The notes beneath the pieces are model-generated. The model had not been told where the DNA came from and did no database searches. It was given only the letters and a program-made list of their open reading frames with translations. From positions 124,001-188,000 of the forward strand of contig CAWGHW010000013.1 of the NCBI GenBank assembly GCA_963822485.1: a stretch of 64,000 bases of DNA, in the 5' to 3' direction. Shown in pieces: positions 19,167-27,583 of the stretch. The first letter of the stretch is position 1. Each line of letters opens with the position of its first letter. Source of the stretch: DASUBV01 sp963822485 (lineage in GTDB: Bacteria > Actinomycetota > Actinomycetes > Streptosporangiales > Streptosporangiaceae). The position numbers and the translations under genes were made by a program.

Positions 19167-20418
19167 GGCCGGTCCCGCGGTCCCCGCGGTCCTCGCGGTC
19201 CTCGCGGTCCTCGCGGAAGGGGAGCCAGGCGCGGACCTGGAAGCCGCCGCCGGGGCGGGGGCCCGCTTTGAGCGTGCCGCCGAGGGCGCTGGCGCGCTCG
19301 GTCATGCCGGCGATGCCGTTGCCGGAGCCGCCGGCCGACGGTGAGGCCGACCTGGCGGCGGGCGGGCCGTCGTCGTCCACTTCTACCTCCAGGCCGTGGT
19401 CGGCGTAGCCGAGGCGGACGGTGGCGCGGGTCCCGCCGGAGTGGCGGGCGGTGTTGGTCAGTGCTTCCTGGATGATCCGGTAGGCGGACAGGTCGACGTC
19501 GGCGGACAGCGGCGCCGGCGCCCCGTCCTCCTCGACGCGGACGGTCAGCCCGGCGGCGGCGGCGTGGTCGACGAGGTCGCCGAGGCGGGCCAGGCCGGGG
19601 GCGGGGGCGCGGGGCGCGCCGCCGCCACCCAGGCCGCCGCCCAAGCCGCCGCCGTCGGCATCGACGTCGCGGAGCACGCCGAGCACGGAACGGAGCTCGA
19701 CCAGGGCCTGCTTGCTGACGTCGTTGATGGTCGACAGGGCGGTGCGGGCCCGTTCGGGCTGGCGGTCCATGAGGTGCAGCGCCGTGTTGGCCTGGACGTT
19801 GATGACGGCGATGTTGTGCGCGACGACGTCGTGCAGGTCCCTGGCCATGCGCATGCGCTCCTCGCTGGCCCGCCGGCGCAGCTCCTCGTCGCGGCTGTGC
19901 TGGGCGGCGGCGGCGCGCTGGCTCCGGTTGCGGATCAGCTCGGCGACGAGCAGCAGGAAGATCAGCCCGGCGGCCAGGCCGACGGCGCCGGTCACGGAGG
20001 TCTGGCCCCGGCGGCCGACCAGCCAGGGCGGCCACAGGGAGCCGAGGTAGCCGATCACCAGGGAGGCGATGGCGGCGGCCCGCCTGCGGGCCAGCACGGC
20101 GGTGAAGAAGGCGACAATCAGCGCGAACCAGACCGCGCTGGCGCCGAGCCGGGCCGCGATCAGCGCGGAGGCCAGGGTGATGGCCAGGACGGCGACGGGG
20201 TAGCGGCGGCGGACCAGCAGGGACACGCCGCCGGCGGCCAGGATCAGGTAGGCGGCCACGCCGGGCGCGGCGTGCCGGTGCCAGGACACCGAGGCGTGGG
20301 TGCCGAGGATCTCGAGGGCGATCACCACGGCGGCGATCACGGCGTCCACGGCCCAGCGGCGGCGCGCGGCGGCCTGGGACTCGCTGGGTCTGAGCTCGGC
20401 TGGCCCTGGTCTGGTCAT
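19141..20418 (-). CDS. two-component sensor histidine kinase (HisKA_3, NarL partner)
   Basis: 425-residue membrane sensor kinase. Several hydrophobic segments lie between about residues 23 and 165. A cytoplasmic HisKA_3 dimerisation domain follows, with the phosphoacceptor histidine at 196 in MARDLHDVVAHN, then an HATPase_c domain (AYRIIQEALTNTARHSGG, GNGIAGMTERA). ATG at 20418 is favoured over an adjacent GTG. The C-terminal tail is unusual: a 9-base tandem repeat encodes repeated EDR/GDR residues. It overlaps the response regulator gene. The signal is unknown; there is little extracellular loop, suggesting membrane or intramembrane sensing. Confidence 0.9.
   Translation of the reverse strand: MTRPGPAELRPSESQAAARRRWAVDAVIAAVVIALEILGTHASVSWHRHAAPGVAAYLILAAGGVSLLVRRRYPVAVLAITLASALIAARLGASAVWFALIVAFFTAVLARRRAAAIASLVIGYLGSLWPPWLVGRRGQTSVTGAVGLAAGLIFLLLVAELIRNRSQRAAAAQHSRDEELRRRASEERMRMARDLHDVVAHNIAVINVQANTALHLMDRQPERARTALSTINDVSKQALVELRSVLGVLRDVDADGGGLGGGLGGGGAPRAPAPGLARLGDLVDHAAAAGLTVRVEEDGAPAPLSADVDLSAYRIIQEALTNTARHSGGTRATVRLGYADHGLEVEVDDDGPPAARSASPSAGGSGNGIAGMTERASALGGTLKAGPRPGGGFQVRAWLPFREDREDREDRGDRGTGRDPRRPGR
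19173..19216. repeat. 9-base tandem repeat at the kinase/regulator junction
   Basis: About five copies of a 9-base unit CCTCGCGGT (first copies CCCCGCGGT). On the minus strand the unit reads ACCGCGAGG and encodes EDR/GDR repeats at the end of the sensor kinase. Each copy also supplies a GAGGACC or GGGGACC string just upstream of the response regulator GTG, resembling ribosome-binding sequence. Confidence 0.8.
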
Positions 20419-20651
20419 CACGTCCTGTCGGATTGGCTCGGTCAGCTAAAACCGTACGCGCCGGCCCCGCGGGAGGGCATCGGCCAGGGGACGACATCCG
20501 GGGCCGGCGCCTACCCCCAGCGAGGTAGGAGCGGGCCGCCGGCTTGCGCAGCAGGACGACCGCGAACGGCCCGCCTGGCCGGCGACGGGGCCGGGGCCCG
20601 ACCGGCAGCCTGGAGCCAGCCTCAGACACCGGCGCATAGAGAGGACACACC

Positions 20652-21365
20652 ATGCCTGTGATCGACGTACGCGGGCTGACCAAGCGCTTCGGCGGCGTGA
20701 CCGCCGTGGACCAGCTGAGCTTCACCGTCGAGCCCGGCACGGTGGTCGGCTTCCTGGGTCCCAACGGCGCCGGGAAGACCACCACCTTGCGGATGCTGCT
20801 CGGCCTGGTCCGGCCGGACTCCGGAACCGCGACGATTAACAGGGTGGCCTACCGTGACCTGCCCGAGCCGCTGCATCAGGTGGGCGCGGTGCTGGAGGCG
20901 TCCAGTTTCCATCCCGGCCGGACCGCGCGCGGTCACCTGCGGGTGCAGGCGCTGGCGGGCCAGGCCGACGAGTCGCGCATCGAGGACGTGCTGGACGTGG
21001 TCGGGCTGGCCGACGCGGCCGACCGTCGCGTGGGCGGGTTCTCGCTGGGCATGCGCCAGCGGCTGGGCCTGGCCACCGCGCTGCTCACCGACCCTGAGCT
21101 GCTGATCCTGGACGAGCCGGCCAACGGGCTGGACCCGGAGGGCGTGCGCTGGCTGCGCGACCTGCTGCGCGGGCTGGCGGCGGAGGGCACCACGGTGCTG
21201 GTGTCCAGCCACATCCTGGCCGAGGTGGCGCAGACCGTGGACTCGGTGGTGATCCTGGACCGGGGCCGGCTGGTCACCCAGTCGGCGCTGGCCGACCTGA
21301 CGTCGGGCGGCAGCCTGGAGGAGGTGTTCCTTCAGCTCACCACGGAGCCCTCGGCGGCGAACTGA
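20652..21365 (+). CDS. ABC transporter ATP-binding protein (ABC-2/multidrug type), no adjacent permease
   Basis: 237-residue ATPase of a DrrA/CcmA-type exporter. Walker A GPNGAGKT is at 36-43, the signature SLGMRQRL at 131-138, Walker B LLILDEP at 150-156 and the H-loop in SSHILAEV. A ribosome site (GAGAGGACA) precedes the ATG. It is divergent from the NarL two-component pair (230-base gap), a common arrangement for regulated efflux. The expected permease gene is missing: 36 bases downstream lies an unrelated HD-GYP gene. The only ABC-2 permease in this window is near 55 kb, beside another two-component system. Confidence 0.9.
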   Translation: MPVIDVRGLTKRFGGVTAVDQLSFTVEPGTVVGFLGPNGAGKTTTLRMLLGLVRPDSGTATINRVAYRDLPEPLHQVGAVLEASSFHPGRTARGHLRVQALAGQADESRIEDVLDVVGLADAADRRVGGFSLGMRQRLGLATALLTDPELLILDEPANGLDPEGVRWLRDLLRGLAAEGTTVLVSSHILAEVAQTVDSVVILDRGRLVTQSALADLTSGGSLEEVFLQLTTEPSAAN

Positions 21366-21401
21366 TCACCCGCGCGGCGGGCCGAGCTGTGGAAAACTTG
21401 A

Positions 21402-22958
21402 ATGGTGACAGATCTCGCTCGACCGCTGCGGCTGGCTGAGGCCGCCGCCGTGCTGTCGCTGGCGACTGACCTGTCGATGGGCCAGCCGCTGGAGCACGGG
21501 CTCCGCACGGCGGTGGTGGCGGTCCGCACGGCTCAGGCCATGGGGCTGTGCGTCGAGGACCAGGTGACGGTGTTCTACACCGGGGTGCTGCACTTCGCCG
21601 GCTGCACGGCCGAGAGCGAGATCGACGCCCGGTTCTTCGGTGACGAGCTGGTGGCCCGGCCGCAGATGCTCGGCGCCCAGTTCGGGTCCCGGCGCGAGCT
21701 GATGAGCATGGCCATGCGCACGGCCTACCAGGAGAGCCCGCCGCTGATGCGGGCGGCGATGATGGCCCGGTCGGCGGTGGGCGGCATGGCCGAGTTCCGC
21801 AAGTGGGCGGCCAGCCACTGCGACGTGGCCCGGATCCTCGGCGCGCGGATGGGCTTCTCGGAGCCGGTCCAGGAGTCGCTGCGGCACCTGTACGAGCGCT
21901 GGGACGGCAAGGGCATGCCCGGCGACCAGCGGGGCGATGAGATCCCGCTGGCGGTGCGGCTGATGCAGGTGGCCCAGGACGCCGACGTGGCCTGGCAGCG
22001 CGGTGGCGCCGGCCTGGCCCGCCACGTGGTCACCGACCGGGCGGGCTCGGGCCTGGACCCGAACGCGGTGACCGCGTTCCTGGACGCCGGCGAGCACGTT
22101 TACGAGGGCCTGGACGCCCCGTCCATCTGGGACGACGCCATGGCCGCCGAGCCCGGTCCGCAGCCGGTCATCACCGAGGACCGGCTCGACGACTGCCTGG
22201 CCGCCGTGGCCGACTTCGCCGACCTCAAGAGCATGTGGACCATCGGCCACTCGCGCGGCGTGGCCGCCCTGGCCGAGGAGGCGGCCGTGGTGGCCGGGAT
22301 GGCCACGTCCGACGTGCTGCTGGTCCGCCGGGCCGGGCTGGTGCACGACATCGGCCGGGTCGCGGTGCCGGTGGGCATCTGGGCCAAGCCCGGCCCGCTC
22401 ACCCGCGACGAGCGCGAGCAGGTCCGGCTGCACGCCTACCACACCGAGCGGGTGCTCGACGTGGCGCCAGGACTGCGCCCGCTGGCCCGGCTGGCCGGAT
22501 CGCACGGCGAGCGCTGCGACGGCTCCGGCTACCACCGGGGCAGCCAGTCCGGCGACCTGCCGCCGACCGCCTGGCTGCTGGCCGCGGCCGACTGCTACCA
22601 GGCCATGCGCGAGCCGCGCCCGTACCGGGCCGCGTTGTCGGCCACCGAGGCCGCCGACGAGCTGAGCCGGGACGCCGAGGCGGGCAGGCTGGCGCCGGAG
22701 GCGACCAACGCCGTGCTCGTCGCCGCGGGCCAGCCCCGGCGGCCGATGCGGCGGCCCGCCGGGCTGTCCGAGCGGGAGTGCCAGGTGCTCGGCCTGCTGG
22801 CCCGGGGGCTGGCCACCAAGCAGGTGGCCAGCCGCCTGGGCATCTCCCCGAAGACCTGCGACCACCACATCCAGCGGGTCTACGCCAAGGCCGGCGTGTC
22901 GACCAGGGCCGGGGCCACCCTGTTCGCGCTGGAGCACGGGCTGGTCAGCCCGGAGTGA
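21402..22958 (+). CDS. tandem HD-GYP-like protein with C-terminal LuxR DNA-binding domain
   Basis: 518-residue soluble protein. Residues about 10-220 form a degenerate HD-GYP-like half (YERWDGKGMPGDQRGDEIPL near 167-186 but no intact HD pair). Residues about 255-430 form a second HD-GYP half with an HD dyad (LVHDIGRVAVP near 312-322) and a modified GYP region (SHGERCDGSGYHRG, where HHE and GYP are altered). A LuxR-type helix-turn-helix ends the protein (LSERECQVLGLLARGLATKQ near 455-474). It likely acts as a regulator that senses a ligand or nucleotide through the HD part; c-di-GMP hydrolysis is doubtful given the altered motif. Thirty-six bases after the ABC ATPase gene. Confidence 0.82.
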   Translation: MVTDLARPLRLAEAAAVLSLATDLSMGQPLEHGLRTAVVAVRTAQAMGLCVEDQVTVFYTGVLHFAGCTAESEIDARFFGDELVARPQMLGAQFGSRRELMSMAMRTAYQESPPLMRAAMMARSAVGGMAEFRKWAASHCDVARILGARMGFSEPVQESLRHLYERWDGKGMPGDQRGDEIPLAVRLMQVAQDADVAWQRGGAGLARHVVTDRAGSGLDPNAVTAFLDAGEHVYEGLDAPSIWDDAMAAEPGPQPVITEDRLDDCLAAVADFADLKSMWTIGHSRGVAALAEEAAVVAGMATSDVLLVRRAGLVHDIGRVAVPVGIWAKPGPLTRDEREQVRLHAYHTERVLDVAPGLRPLARLAGSHGERCDGSGYHRGSQSGDLPPTAWLLAAADCYQAMREPRPYRAALSATEAADELSRDAEAGRLAPEATNAVLVAAGQPRRPMRRPAGLSERECQVLGLLARGLATKQVASRLGISPKTCDHHIQRVYAKAGVSTRAGATLFALEHGLVSPE

Positions 22959-22983
22959 TGGTTCTCCGGGGCTAGGGCCAGGG

Positions 22984-23988
22984 CTAGACCGAGGCTAGGC
23001 TGCGCAGGCTCTCCTTCAGTGAGCCCATGGTGGCCACTACCGCGCTCGGCTCGTACCCGCAGTGCGCCATGCAGTTGTCGCAGCGCGGGTCCTTGCCCCG
23101 GCCGTACGCGTCCCAGTCGGTCTCGTCCAGCAGCTCCTGGTAGGACTGCGCGTAGCCGTCCGACATCAGGTAGCAGGGCTTCTGCCAGCCGAACAGCGAG
23201 TAGGACGGAATGCCCCACGCCGTGCACGAGAAGTCGACCTTGCCCTCCAGGAAGTCGAGGAACAAGGACGAGTGGTTGAGCCGCCATTTCCGGCGCCGTC
23301 CGTCAGCGAAGGCCTGCCTGAACAGGTCGCGGGTCTGGGTCACGCCCAGGAAGCCGTCCTGATCGGGCGCCTTCTCATACGCGTAGCCCGGCGAGATCTG
23401 CATCCGGTCGATGCCGAGCTCGTCGTTGAGATAGTCGAGCACGTCGCGCACCGTGTCCGGGGTGTCGGTGTTGAAGAACGTGGTGTTGGTGTAGACGTTG
23501 AACCCGGCCGCCTTGGCCTCGCGGATGGCCGCCACGGCCTGGTCGAAGACCCCGGTCTTGCTCACCGACTCGTCATGCCGCTCGCGCAGCCCGTCGATGT
23601 GCACCATCCAGGCGAAGTTCCGGTTCGGCGCGAACTTGTGCAGGTGCTTGGGCATCAGCACCGCGTTGGTGCACAGCAGGATGAACTTCTTGCGCTTGAG
23701 CAGCTCGGCCACGAGCTGGTCCATCTGCGGGTGCATGAGCGGCTCGCCGCCCGAGATGGCGACCATGGGCGCGCCGCACTCCTCGACGGCGGCCACGGCC
23801 TGCTCGACCGGCATCCGCCGCCTGAGCTCGCTGGCCGGGTGCTGGATCTTGCCGCAGCCCGCGCACTTGAGGTTGCAGGCGAACAGCGTCTCTAGCTCCA
23901 GGACCAGCGGAAACTTGTCCTTGCCGCGCAGCTTCTGACGGACCAGGTAGCCGCCCAGCTTCACCGACAGGTGCAGCGGAAGTCCCAT
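22984..23988 (-). CDS. hpnH: hopanoid biosynthesis radical SAM protein HpnH (adenosylhopane synthase)
   Basis: 334-residue radical SAM enzyme that joins the 5'-deoxyadenosyl group of SAM to diploptene, the first step to extended (C35) hopanoids in the membrane. The [4Fe-4S] cysteines C38, C42 and C45 lie in FACNLKCAGCGK. The SAM-binding GGEPLMHP segment is near 94-101. A C-terminal cysteine-rich part (CDNCMAHCGYEP) follows. ATG 23988 has GGAG six bases upstream, and the length matches the family. No squalene-hopene cyclase is adjacent; the other hopanoid genes must lie elsewhere. A divergent TetR gene with palindromes in the 63-base gap is the likely local regulator. Confidence 0.93.
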   Translation of the reverse strand: MGLPLHLSVKLGGYLVRQKLRGKDKFPLVLELETLFACNLKCAGCGKIQHPASELRRRMPVEQAVAAVEECGAPMVAISGGEPLMHPQMDQLVAELLKRKKFILLCTNAVLMPKHLHKFAPNRNFAWMVHIDGLRERHDESVSKTGVFDQAVAAIREAKAAGFNVYTNTTFFNTDTPDTVRDVLDYLNDELGIDRMQISPGYAYEKAPDQDGFLGVTQTRDLFRQAFADGRRRKWRLNHSSLFLDFLEGKVDFSCTAWGIPSYSLFGWQKPCYLMSDGYAQSYQELLDETDWDAYGRGKDPRCDNCMAHCGYEPSAVVATMGSLKESLRSLASV

Positions 23989-24021
23989 TGGCAACTCCGT
24001 TCCACGGTGCACATCCGTGCA

Positions 24022-24055
24022 CATACAGACTGTATGGACCATACTAGCTGTATGG
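24022..24055. promoter_or_regulatory. twin palindromic operator between hpnH and tetR
   Basis: Two palindromes in the divergent gap. The first is CATACAG-A-CTGTATG at 24022-24036 (15 bases, perfect). The second is CCATAC-N5-GTATGG at 24039-24055, whose right arm contains the TetR start codon at 24052. Both share the half-site CATAC. Location and symmetry fit autoregulation by the adjacent TetR and control of hpnH. Confidence 0.7.
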
Positions 24056-24687
24056 AGACCGGCCGATACGAGCAGCATGCCGCCGACACCCGGCAGGCCC
24101 TGCTGACCGCGGCCCGCGCCCTGTTCGCCGAGCAGGGCTACGCGGCCACCGGCACCGAGCAGATCGTGGCCAGTGCCCGGCTCACCCGCGGCGCGCTCTA
24201 CCATCACTTCCGCGGCAAGGCCGACCTGTTCCGGGCCATCATGGAAGAGGTCGCGCTGGAGGTCGCCCGGGAGGTGACCGTGCGCGAGCTACAGCGCCCC
24301 GCGGCCGGGGACGACGCCTGGCAGCAGCTCAGGGACGGCTTCCAGTCCTACCTCGACGTCTGCACCCGCAACAGCGACTTCCAGCACATCGTGCTGATCG
24401 ACGGCCCGGCCGCGCTGGGCCGCGACGCCTGGGAGGACCTGGTCGGCCGGCACGGCTACGGCCTGCTGGGGGAGTGGCTGGAGCGGGCGGCCGACCAGGG
24501 GGCCATCCCGCGGCTGCCGGTCGCGGCGCTGACCCGGCTGCTGGCCGCGGTGATCGCCGAGGCCAGCCTGTACATCGCCCGCGCCGCCGACCCGGTGCGG
24601 GCCCGCAGCGAGGTCGGCGAGGTAGTGGACCGCATCCTGGGCGGGCTGGGCCAGGCCGCACCGGGGCCCGTAGCCGGCCAGGCATAG
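24052..24687 (+). CDS. TetR/AcrR family transcriptional regulator (divergent to hpnH)
   Basis: 211-residue TetR-type repressor. The N-terminal helix-turn-helix is at about residues 28-54 (TEQIVASARLTRGALYHHF). A helical ligand-binding domain follows, with TetR_C-like features (FQHIVLIDGPAALGRDAWE). The ATG at 24052 gives the standard N-terminus METGRYEQHAADTR and lies inside a palindrome; an in-frame ATG at 24034 is the alternative. Divergent from hpnH, so probably represses it and itself. The ligand may be a lipid or membrane-active compound, by analogy only. Confidence 0.88.
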   Translation: METGRYEQHAADTRQALLTAARALFAEQGYAATGTEQIVASARLTRGALYHHFRGKADLFRAIMEEVALEVAREVTVRELQRPAAGDDAWQQLRDGFQSYLDVCTRNSDFQHIVLIDGPAALGRDAWEDLVGRHGYGLLGEWLERAADQGAIPRLPVAALTRLLAAVIAEASLYIARAADPVRARSEVGEVVDRILGGLGQAAPGPVAGQA

Positions 24688-24833
24688 GGAGTTCTCCCGA
24701 CTTCCGGCCCGGCCCGCCGCCGCCTAGGTTCTTGATGGGGTCCGGAGGGGCCCCCTGGGGCCCGGGGGGGACCTCAGGGGGCCCACCAGGCCGGGGCTGA
24801 GCCCGGCGGTCCGGTGGGCCAGGAGGTAGCAGC

Positions 24834-25124
24834 GTGACGGGGTCGCAGCGCAGCGAGGCACCGCCGGGCGCCCGGCCGCTGCGCGCCGCGGAGATCACCG
24901 CCATCGGCGCGGGCCGGCGGCTTTACCACAGCGAGATCATCAGCGCCGAGGCCACCGTGAACACCATCCTGGTCCACACGGCGCAGCTCGAGCCGCCCGA
25001 GGCCGAGGCGCTGTACCAGATCGGCGAGCGGTCCTTCGGCATCTGCGCCCGCGCGGGCGTGCTCTACCAGCAGGCCGCCGACCTGCTGGCCGAGCTGCAC
25101 GAGGCCGAGCCGTCCGAGCCCTAG
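24834..25124 (+). CDS. small hypothetical protein
   Basis: 96-residue acidic, mostly helical protein that I do not recognise. GTG at 24834 follows a strong GGAGG (24820-24824). It has no signal peptide or membrane segment; two cysteine-free helices end in AADLLAELHEAE. The region before it (24705-24800) is a GC-rich stretch with strong dyads of GGGCCCCC/GGGGGCCC type that could form an mRNA leader hairpin. The stop codon lies inside a perfect 26-base palindrome. Codon bias fits a real gene. Function unknown. Confidence 0.6.
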   Translation: MTGSQRSEAPPGARPLRAAEITAIGAGRRLYHSEIISAEATVNTILVHTAQLEPPEAEALYQIGERSFGICARAGVLYQQAADLLAELHEAEPSEP

Positions 25125-25146
25125 CCGCCGCCCGGGCGGCGGCTAG
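25121..25146. terminator. perfect 26-base palindrome between convergent genes
   Basis: CTAGCCGCCGCCC and its exact inverse form a loop-free palindrome. It starts on the TAG stop of the small protein gene and ends 21 bases before the stop of the convergent VOC gene. Likely a bidirectional terminator without T-tracts. Confidence 0.6.
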
Positions 25147-25167
25147 CGCCCGGATCCGCCTGGTGAA

Positions 25168-25563
25168 CTACGAGGGCGGCGCGAAGAATTCCAGCGCGAT
25201 GTTGTCCGGATCGCGGAAGGACAGCGCCGAGCCGTAGGAGGCATCGACGACACCGCGATTGAAGATGCCGAGCTCGTCTAGCCGGGCCTGCCAGGTCTCC
25301 AGCTCGCTGCGGCTGTCACAGGCAAAGGACAGGTGGTCCAGGCCTACCCGGCGCTCATTGAAGGGCAGGGAGTCGGCCGGATCGGGAAACTGGTTAAACC
25401 CGATGACGCTCCCGCCTCCGATGATCAGGATGGCGCGCCGGTAGGGACCGGGCGAGTCATCCCGGAGCATGGCGGCGTCGAAGAGCTGCTCGTACCACGG
25501 GACGGTGCGGTCCAGGTCGCTGACGGTCAGCGTCACGTGGGCGATGGTCGGGTATTCGGGCAT
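25168..25563 (-). CDS. VOC family protein (glyoxalase/dioxygenase-like)
   Basis: 131-residue vicinal oxygen chelate protein with two beta-alpha-beta-beta-beta modules. Likely metal ligands are the His in IAHVTLTVSDLD (H9), the His in LDHLSFAC and the Glu in IALEFF near the end. The ATG follows immediately after the ilvD stop codon, with no spacer, so it is co-translated with ilvD. Such proteins include glyoxalases, dioxygenases and resistance proteins; the reaction cannot be chosen from sequence. Confidence 0.82.
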   Translation of the reverse strand: MPEYPTIAHVTLTVSDLDRTVPWYEQLFDAAMLRDDSPGPYRRAILIIGGGSVIGFNQFPDPADSLPFNERRVGLDHLSFACDSRSELETWQARLDELGIFNRGVVDASYGSALSFRDPDNIALEFFAPPS

Positions 25564-27438
25564 CTACGCCTCCGGGTGGGCGATCAGCGTGACGTCGCGG
25601 GCGGCGCCGGTGGCCGCCGAGGTGGCCATGGCCGCGTACACCTGGAGCGCCGCGCTGACCGGCCGCTCCCGGTCCGCGGGCCGGAACCCGGCCGGGCTGG
25701 CGGTCAGCCGGGCCCGCCGGGCCTGAAGCTCGGCCTCCGGCACGTCCAGCGTCAGCTCCCGCCGGCGGATGTCAATGACGATGCGGTCGCCGTCGGCGAC
25801 CAGCGCGATCGTCCCGCCCGAGGCCGCCTCGGGCGCGATGTGGCAGATCGACAGGCCCGAGGTGCCGCCGGAGAACCGGCCGTCGGTGATCAGCGCGCAG
25901 GCCCGGCCCAGGCCCTTGCCCTTGAGGAAGCTGGTCGGGTACAGCATCTCCTGCATGCCCGGCCCGCCGCGCGGGCCCTCGTACCTGATCACCACCACGT
26001 CGCCGGCCTGGACCGCGCTGGCCAGGATGCCGTCGACGGCGGCCTCCTGGCTCTCGAACACCCGCGCCGGGCCGGCGAACTGCAGCAGCTCGTCCGGCAC
26101 GCCGGCGGTCTTCACGATCGCGCCGTCGGCGGCCAGGTTGCCGTAGAGCACGGCCAGGCCGCCGTCGGAGGAGTAGGCGTGGGCCACGTCGCGGATGCAG
26201 CCGCTGACCCGGTCGGTGTCCAGGCTGTCCCAGCGGGCCGACTGCGAGTAGGGCTTGATGGTGCGCACCCCGCCCGGCGCCGCGTGGTACAGCTCGACCG
26301 CCTCGTCGCTGACCTCCGGCGAGCCCAGGTCCCAGGTCTCCAGGAACGCGCCCAGCGACGGGCTGTGCACCGTGTGCACGTCCCGGTTCAGCAGGCCGGC
26401 CCGGTCCAGCTCGCCCAGGATGGCCGGGATGCCGCCGGCCCGGTGCACGTCCTCCACGTGGTAGTTGCTGCTCGGCGCGACCTTGCACAGGCAGGGCACC
26501 CGGCGCGACAGCTCGTCGATCTCCTTGAGCCCGAAGTTCACCTGGCCCTCGTGGGCCGCCGCCAGCAGGTGCAGGATCGTGTTGGTCGACCCGCCCATGG
26601 CCACGTCCAGCGCCATGGCGTTCTGGAACGCCTCCACGCTGGCCACCGAGCGGGGCAGCACCGAGGCGTCGTCCTCGCCGTAGTAGCGCCGGGTGATGTT
26701 CACGATCGCCTCGCCGGCCTGCTCGAACAGCCGCCGCCGCGCGGCGTGGGTGGCCAGCGTGGTGCCGTTGCCGGGCAGGGCCAGGCCGATGGCCTCGGCC
26801 AGGCAGTTCATGGAGTTGGCGGTGAACATGCCCGAGCACGAGCCGCAGGTCGGGCAGGCCGACTCCTCCACGTCGCTCAGCTCGGCGTCGGACACCGACG
26901 GGTCGGCCGAGGCGACCATGGAGTCGATCAGGTCCAGCTTGCGCCCGGCCATGTCCGGCCGCAGCGCCGCGGCCCCGGCCGCCCGGCCCGCCTCCATGGG
27001 GCCGCCGGACACGAAGACCGTCGGGATGTTCAGCCGCATGGTCGCGATCAGCATGCCGGGCGTGATCTTGTCGCAGTTGGAGATGCAGATCATCGCGTCC
27101 GCGCAGTGCGCGTTGACCATGTACTCGACCGAGTCGGCGATCAGCTCCCGGCTGGGCAGGGAGTACAGCATGCCGCCGTGGCCCATGGCGATGCCGTCAT
27201 CCACCGCGATGGTGTTGAACTCGCGCGGGATGGCCCCGGCCGCCTTGATCGCCTCGGCCACCACCTGGCCCACCTCGCGCAGGTGCACGTGGCCGGGCAC
27301 GAACTCGGTGAAGCTGTTGGCCACCGCGATGATCGGCTTGCCGAGGTCCTCGCTCGCGACGCCGGTCGCGCGCAGCAGCGCGCGCGCCCCGGCCATGTTC
27401 CTTCCGTGGGTGACGGTACGAGACCTCAGCGGCGGCAT
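25564..27438 (-). CDS. ilvD: dihydroxy-acid dehydratase
   Basis: 624-residue IlvD, which dehydrates 2,3-dihydroxy-3-methylbutanoate and the methylpentanoate homologue to the 2-oxo acids of valine and isoleucine (and leucine) synthesis. The conserved start PLRSRTVTHG, DDGIAMGHGGM (80-90) and cluster cysteines C122 (CISNCDKITPG) and C195 (CPTCGSCSG) match the long E. coli-type enzyme. The ATG at 27438 gives the standard N-terminus; an in-frame ATG further upstream (27480) does not. It is directly followed by the VOC gene. No other ilv genes are near. It lies 145 bases after the NtaA-like gene on the same strand, so read-through is possible. Confidence 0.95.
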   Translation of the reverse strand: MPPLRSRTVTHGRNMAGARALLRATGVASEDLGKPIIAVANSFTEFVPGHVHLREVGQVVAEAIKAAGAIPREFNTIAVDDGIAMGHGGMLYSLPSRELIADSVEYMVNAHCADAMICISNCDKITPGMLIATMRLNIPTVFVSGGPMEAGRAAGAAALRPDMAGRKLDLIDSMVASADPSVSDAELSDVEESACPTCGSCSGMFTANSMNCLAEAIGLALPGNGTTLATHAARRRLFEQAGEAIVNITRRYYGEDDASVLPRSVASVEAFQNAMALDVAMGGSTNTILHLLAAAHEGQVNFGLKEIDELSRRVPCLCKVAPSSNYHVEDVHRAGGIPAILGELDRAGLLNRDVHTVHSPSLGAFLETWDLGSPEVSDEAVELYHAAPGGVRTIKPYSQSARWDSLDTDRVSGCIRDVAHAYSSDGGLAVLYGNLAADGAIVKTAGVPDELLQFAGPARVFESQEAAVDGILASAVQAGDVVVIRYEGPRGGPGMQEMLYPTSFLKGKGLGRACALITDGRFSGGTSGLSICHIAPEAASGGTIALVADGDRIVIDIRRRELTLDVPEAELQARRARLTASPAGFRPADRERPVSAALQVYAAMATSAATGAARDVTLIAHPEA

Positions 27439-27583
27439 GGTGTGGACCCCTGTCAGAAAACGATGTCGGCAAAGATCCACACTATCGAGGGCCGCGACCC
27501 CGGGCCGCCGAAATGACTGGCCCCGGGCCGCGGGCCCGCCGCCTGGCCGCCGCCGCTCGGCAGCCGCCGCTGGGAAGCCGCCG

